Shown piece by piece: positions 7,087 through 8,576 of a stretch of 8,576 bases of DNA; the first letter of the stretch is position 1; the number at the start of each line of letters is the position of its first letter. The notes beneath the pieces were generated by a model, which saw only the letters and a program-made list of their open reading frames with translations, ran no database searches and was not told where the DNA came from. The position numbers and the translations under genes were made by a program. Source of the DNA: Rhodospirillales bacterium (GTDB lineage Bacteria; Pseudomonadota; Alphaproteobacteria; Micavibrionales; UBA2020); contig JAHFPI010000074.1 of NCBI GenBank assembly GCA_023266795.1, positions 1 to 8,576 on the forward strand, in the 5' to 3' direction.

Positions 7087-8073
7087 ATGAAGCGCCACGG
7101 AATTATCGTCAGGCCGACAGGAAAACTGGGGGCGACGTTCAATCCCGGCGCTGCGCGTCATCAGGACGGACGTTTTATTCTGCTAGTGCGCTCCGTGCCC
7201 AAGGGCTATAAAAAGCTTGGCGCGGTGAATGAATTTGACGATGCCTACACCTCACACCTGAGCCTGTGGGAAGGTAAAACGCCTATACACTTCACTTTGG
7301 TCAATCCGGAAGCCCTGATGCCGGGCAAGGAATTTGACCGTTTCGGCCTTGAAGACCCGCGCATCACCAAAATCGACGACACCTATTATATTTTCTATAC
7401 CTCCCTCGCCATCGGCCTCGGACAGAAAAATGCCAATGACGGCATCCGCATCGCCATGGCCAGCACCAAGGATTTCAAGACCTTCAAGAAGCACGGCGTG
7501 ATCGGCCCCGACCGGCGCAGCAAGGCGGGCGTTTTGTTTAAAAGTGCCGGTAAGCTGCATTTCATGTGGAAGGACGAGGCCGGCGTGGAACGCACGATGA
7601 TCTCCCCCGCGCCGGATGACTTCACAAACCCTGCCGCCTGGAAAAAATTCTGGGCAGGGCACGACATCGAAAAAGACCGGCTGCTGGTACCGCAGAAGAA
7701 CAGCTACGAAGACAGGGGCACCGAGCCGGGCGCACCGCCCATCGAGATCAAGGAAGGCCTGCTGGTCGTTTATTCAAGCATTTCGGATGATTATAAATGG
7801 ACGATCAGCGTGATGCTGCTGGATAAAAACGACCCTAAAAAAGTCCTTGCCAAAACCACAGCGCCGCTGCTGATACCGGAAAGAAAATACGAGCTTATCG
7901 GTGACGTGAACAACGTCGTTTTCCCCTGCGGCGCGCTGATCGATAAAGGACGGCTGTATGTCTATTACGGCGGCGCGGACACCATCTGCGCCGTGGGCAG
8001 CGAGAGCATGACCAAGATCATGAAATCCCTGAAGCCCTTCAAGAATAATCCGGCACCTGCGCCAAAACTATAG
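7087..8073 (+). CDS. GH130-family beta-mannoside phosphorylase/hydrolase homologue
   Basis: The predicted protein has 328 residues, a usual length for this five-bladed beta-propeller family, and has no signal peptide, so it is probably cytosolic. GH130 enzymes phosphorolyse or hydrolyse beta-mannosides. Family landmarks are FNPGAAR (18-24), LLVRSV (32-37), FGLEDPRIT (86-94, whose D90 matches the expected catalytic acid), FYTS (103-106), SKAGVLF (145-151), GAPPIEIKEGLLVVYSS (215-231), DVNNVVFPCGA (273-283) and YYGGADT (293-299). Compared with phosphorylases as I recall them, the YHG motif reads YSS (229-231) and the Arg of the 'MLHR' position is Lys162, so phosphate-binding residues look altered and hydrolysis is possible. 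The ATG at 7087 has AAGAAGGG 3 nt upstream. Its stop overlaps that of the converging ureidoglycolate lyase gene. The substrate is not predictable from this window. Confidence 0.85.
   Translation: MKRHGIIVRPTGKLGATFNPGAARHQDGRFILLVRSVPKGYKKLGAVNEFDDAYTSHLSLWEGKTPIHFTLVNPEALMPGKEFDRFGLEDPRITKIDDTYYIFYTSLAIGLGQKNANDGIRIAMASTKDFKTFKKHGVIGPDRRSKAGVLFKSAGKLHFMWKDEAGVERTMISPAPDDFTNPAAWKKFWAGHDIEKDRLLVPQKNSYEDRGTEPGAPPIEIKEGLLVVYSSISDDYKWTISVMLLDKNDPKKVLAKTTAPLLIPERKYELIGDVNNVVFPCGALIDKGRLYVYYGGADTICAVGSESMTKIMKSLKPFKNNPAPAPKL
8068..8073. other. Shared stop palindrome CTATAG of two convergent genes
   Basis: The six-base palindrome gives TAG on both strands: 8071-8073 ends the GH130 gene and 8070-8068 ends allA. 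The two genes therefore overlap tail to tail by 6 nt, with no room for an intergenic terminator. Any terminator must lie inside the opposing gene; none was obvious. Confidence 0.9.
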
Positions 8074-8562
8074 ATTGATAGAAAGCCCTTCCACCGGCAC
8101 TTCATCGCAGTTTTTCCCTGCGCCTCCACGGTCGATGACCAGAAACTCGGAGACCTGATCGAGCGCAAGGCTGAAATGATGCCACGTTCCTTTGTGGTAA
8201 TTGACGCCCTGCGCCGGGCTGGCCAGAAACACCCTGATTTTCTGCGGGTCAAATTCGCCTTTTTCGGCAACAACCACCAGATAGGGGCGACCGCTGAGAG
8301 GATAAAACGCCTGACTGGACAGCGGATGCCGCTCCATGATTTTGATATGGATGGGGCGCGGCAGCGGCGTCGAGCGGAAGATGCTGACAATCGGCCTCCC
8401 CTGCTCCGCCGCCAAATCCAGCTTCGCCAGATCATGAAACCGTATTGTATTGCCGTAGTTAATGTTTTTCCGCTCTACCTCTTCCCCGCATTCGATAACG
8501 TCGCCATAGGGCGCGAAGGCGGCGGCGGTCAGCGGTTCGGGTTTTAAAAGGCGGGTTTTCAT
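8068..8562 (-). CDS. allA: Ureidoglycolate lyase (AllA family)
   Basis: The predicted protein has 164 residues against about 160 for E. coli AllA. The enzyme splits ureidoglycolate to glyoxylate and urea, late in allantoin and purine breakdown, and has a cupin-like fold in the cytosol. Family marks are the N-terminal LTAAAFAPYGDVIE (11-24), NYGNTIRFHDLA (35-46), the conserved MERHPLSSQAFYPL (76-89), and GVNYHKGTWHHFSLAL (119-134) with its histidines, followed by FLVIDRGG (140-147). The ATG at 8562 has a GGAG site 6 nt upstream. No other allantoin gene is visible, but the region upstream lies outside the window. The family call is strong; the substrate is taken from the family. Confidence 0.92.
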   Translation of the reverse strand: MKTRLLKPEPLTAAAFAPYGDVIECGEEVERKNINYGNTIRFHDLAKLDLAAEQGRPIVSIFRSTPLPRPIHIKIMERHPLSSQAFYPLSGRPYLVVVAEKGEFDPQKIRVFLASPAQGVNYHKGTWHHFSLALDQVSEFLVIDRGGAGKNCDEVPVEGLSINL

Positions 8563-8576
8563 GATAAGCTCCAGCC

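Noticed and set aside
7965..8435. Second minus-strand frame of 156 codons over allA
   Set aside because: It overlaps the well-matched AllA frame almost entirely and has Arg/Ser-rich, Trp-rich shadow composition.

Overview
The window looks like chromosomal DNA of an alphaproteobacterium with mid-range GC. The main evidence is an unbroken minus-strand run in the order rpsB, tsf, pyrH, frr, uppS, cdsA, dxr, rseP. This is the classical translation / lipid-precursor / envelope cluster of Proteobacteria, and the tight packing and protein lengths fit Alphaproteobacteria best. The assignment to class is inference from gene order and protein character; no rRNA or other phylogenetic marker is present to fix it further.

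Layout. Positions 6510 down to the left edge hold the eight-gene minus-strand cluster. rpsB and tsf supply ribosomal protein S2 and elongation factor Ts. pyrH makes UDP from UMP, and frr recycles ribosomes. uppS makes undecaprenyl diphosphate, the peptidoglycan lipid carrier. cdsA makes CDP-diacylglycerol for phospholipids. dxr catalyses the committed step of the MEP isoprenoid pathway, which feeds UppS. rseP is the intramembrane site-2 protease and is cut by the window edge. Junctions are tight: pyrH/frr overlap by 8 nt, uppS/cdsA by 1 nt, cdsA/dxr by 4 nt, and frr/uppS are 4 nt apart. Expression as one transcript with translational coupling is therefore likely. Four starts were set at the ATG that has the better ribosome-binding site or family fit, inside longer open frames.

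Positions 6511-6763 separate the cluster from a divergent plus-strand pair. This region holds a probable structured rpsB mRNA leader, a weak candidate promoter for rpsB, a good sigma70-like promoter for the plus-strand genes, and two abutting inverted repeats that fill the gap between the two -35 elements.

Positions 6764-8073 hold an 89-residue protein of unknown function, then a GH130-family glycoside phosphorylase/hydrolase homologue, probably co-transcribed. The GH130 protein keeps the catalytic-site EDPR motif but appears to have lost the usual phosphate-contacting His of the YHG motif, so it may be a hydrolase. Positions 8068-8562 on the minus strand encode a ureidoglycolate lyase (AllA family), which releases glyoxylate from ureidoglycolate in purine/allantoin breakdown. 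It converges on the GH130 gene, and the two stop codons share one CTATAG palindrome.

The cluster itself is ordinary housekeeping DNA. The points most worth a second look are the divergent control region, the rpsB leader, the modified GH130 active site with its small unknown partner, and a hairpin that covers the cdsA ribosome-binding site. I found no mobile elements, CRISPR arrays, tRNAs or rRNAs, and no clear case for a wholly new system.
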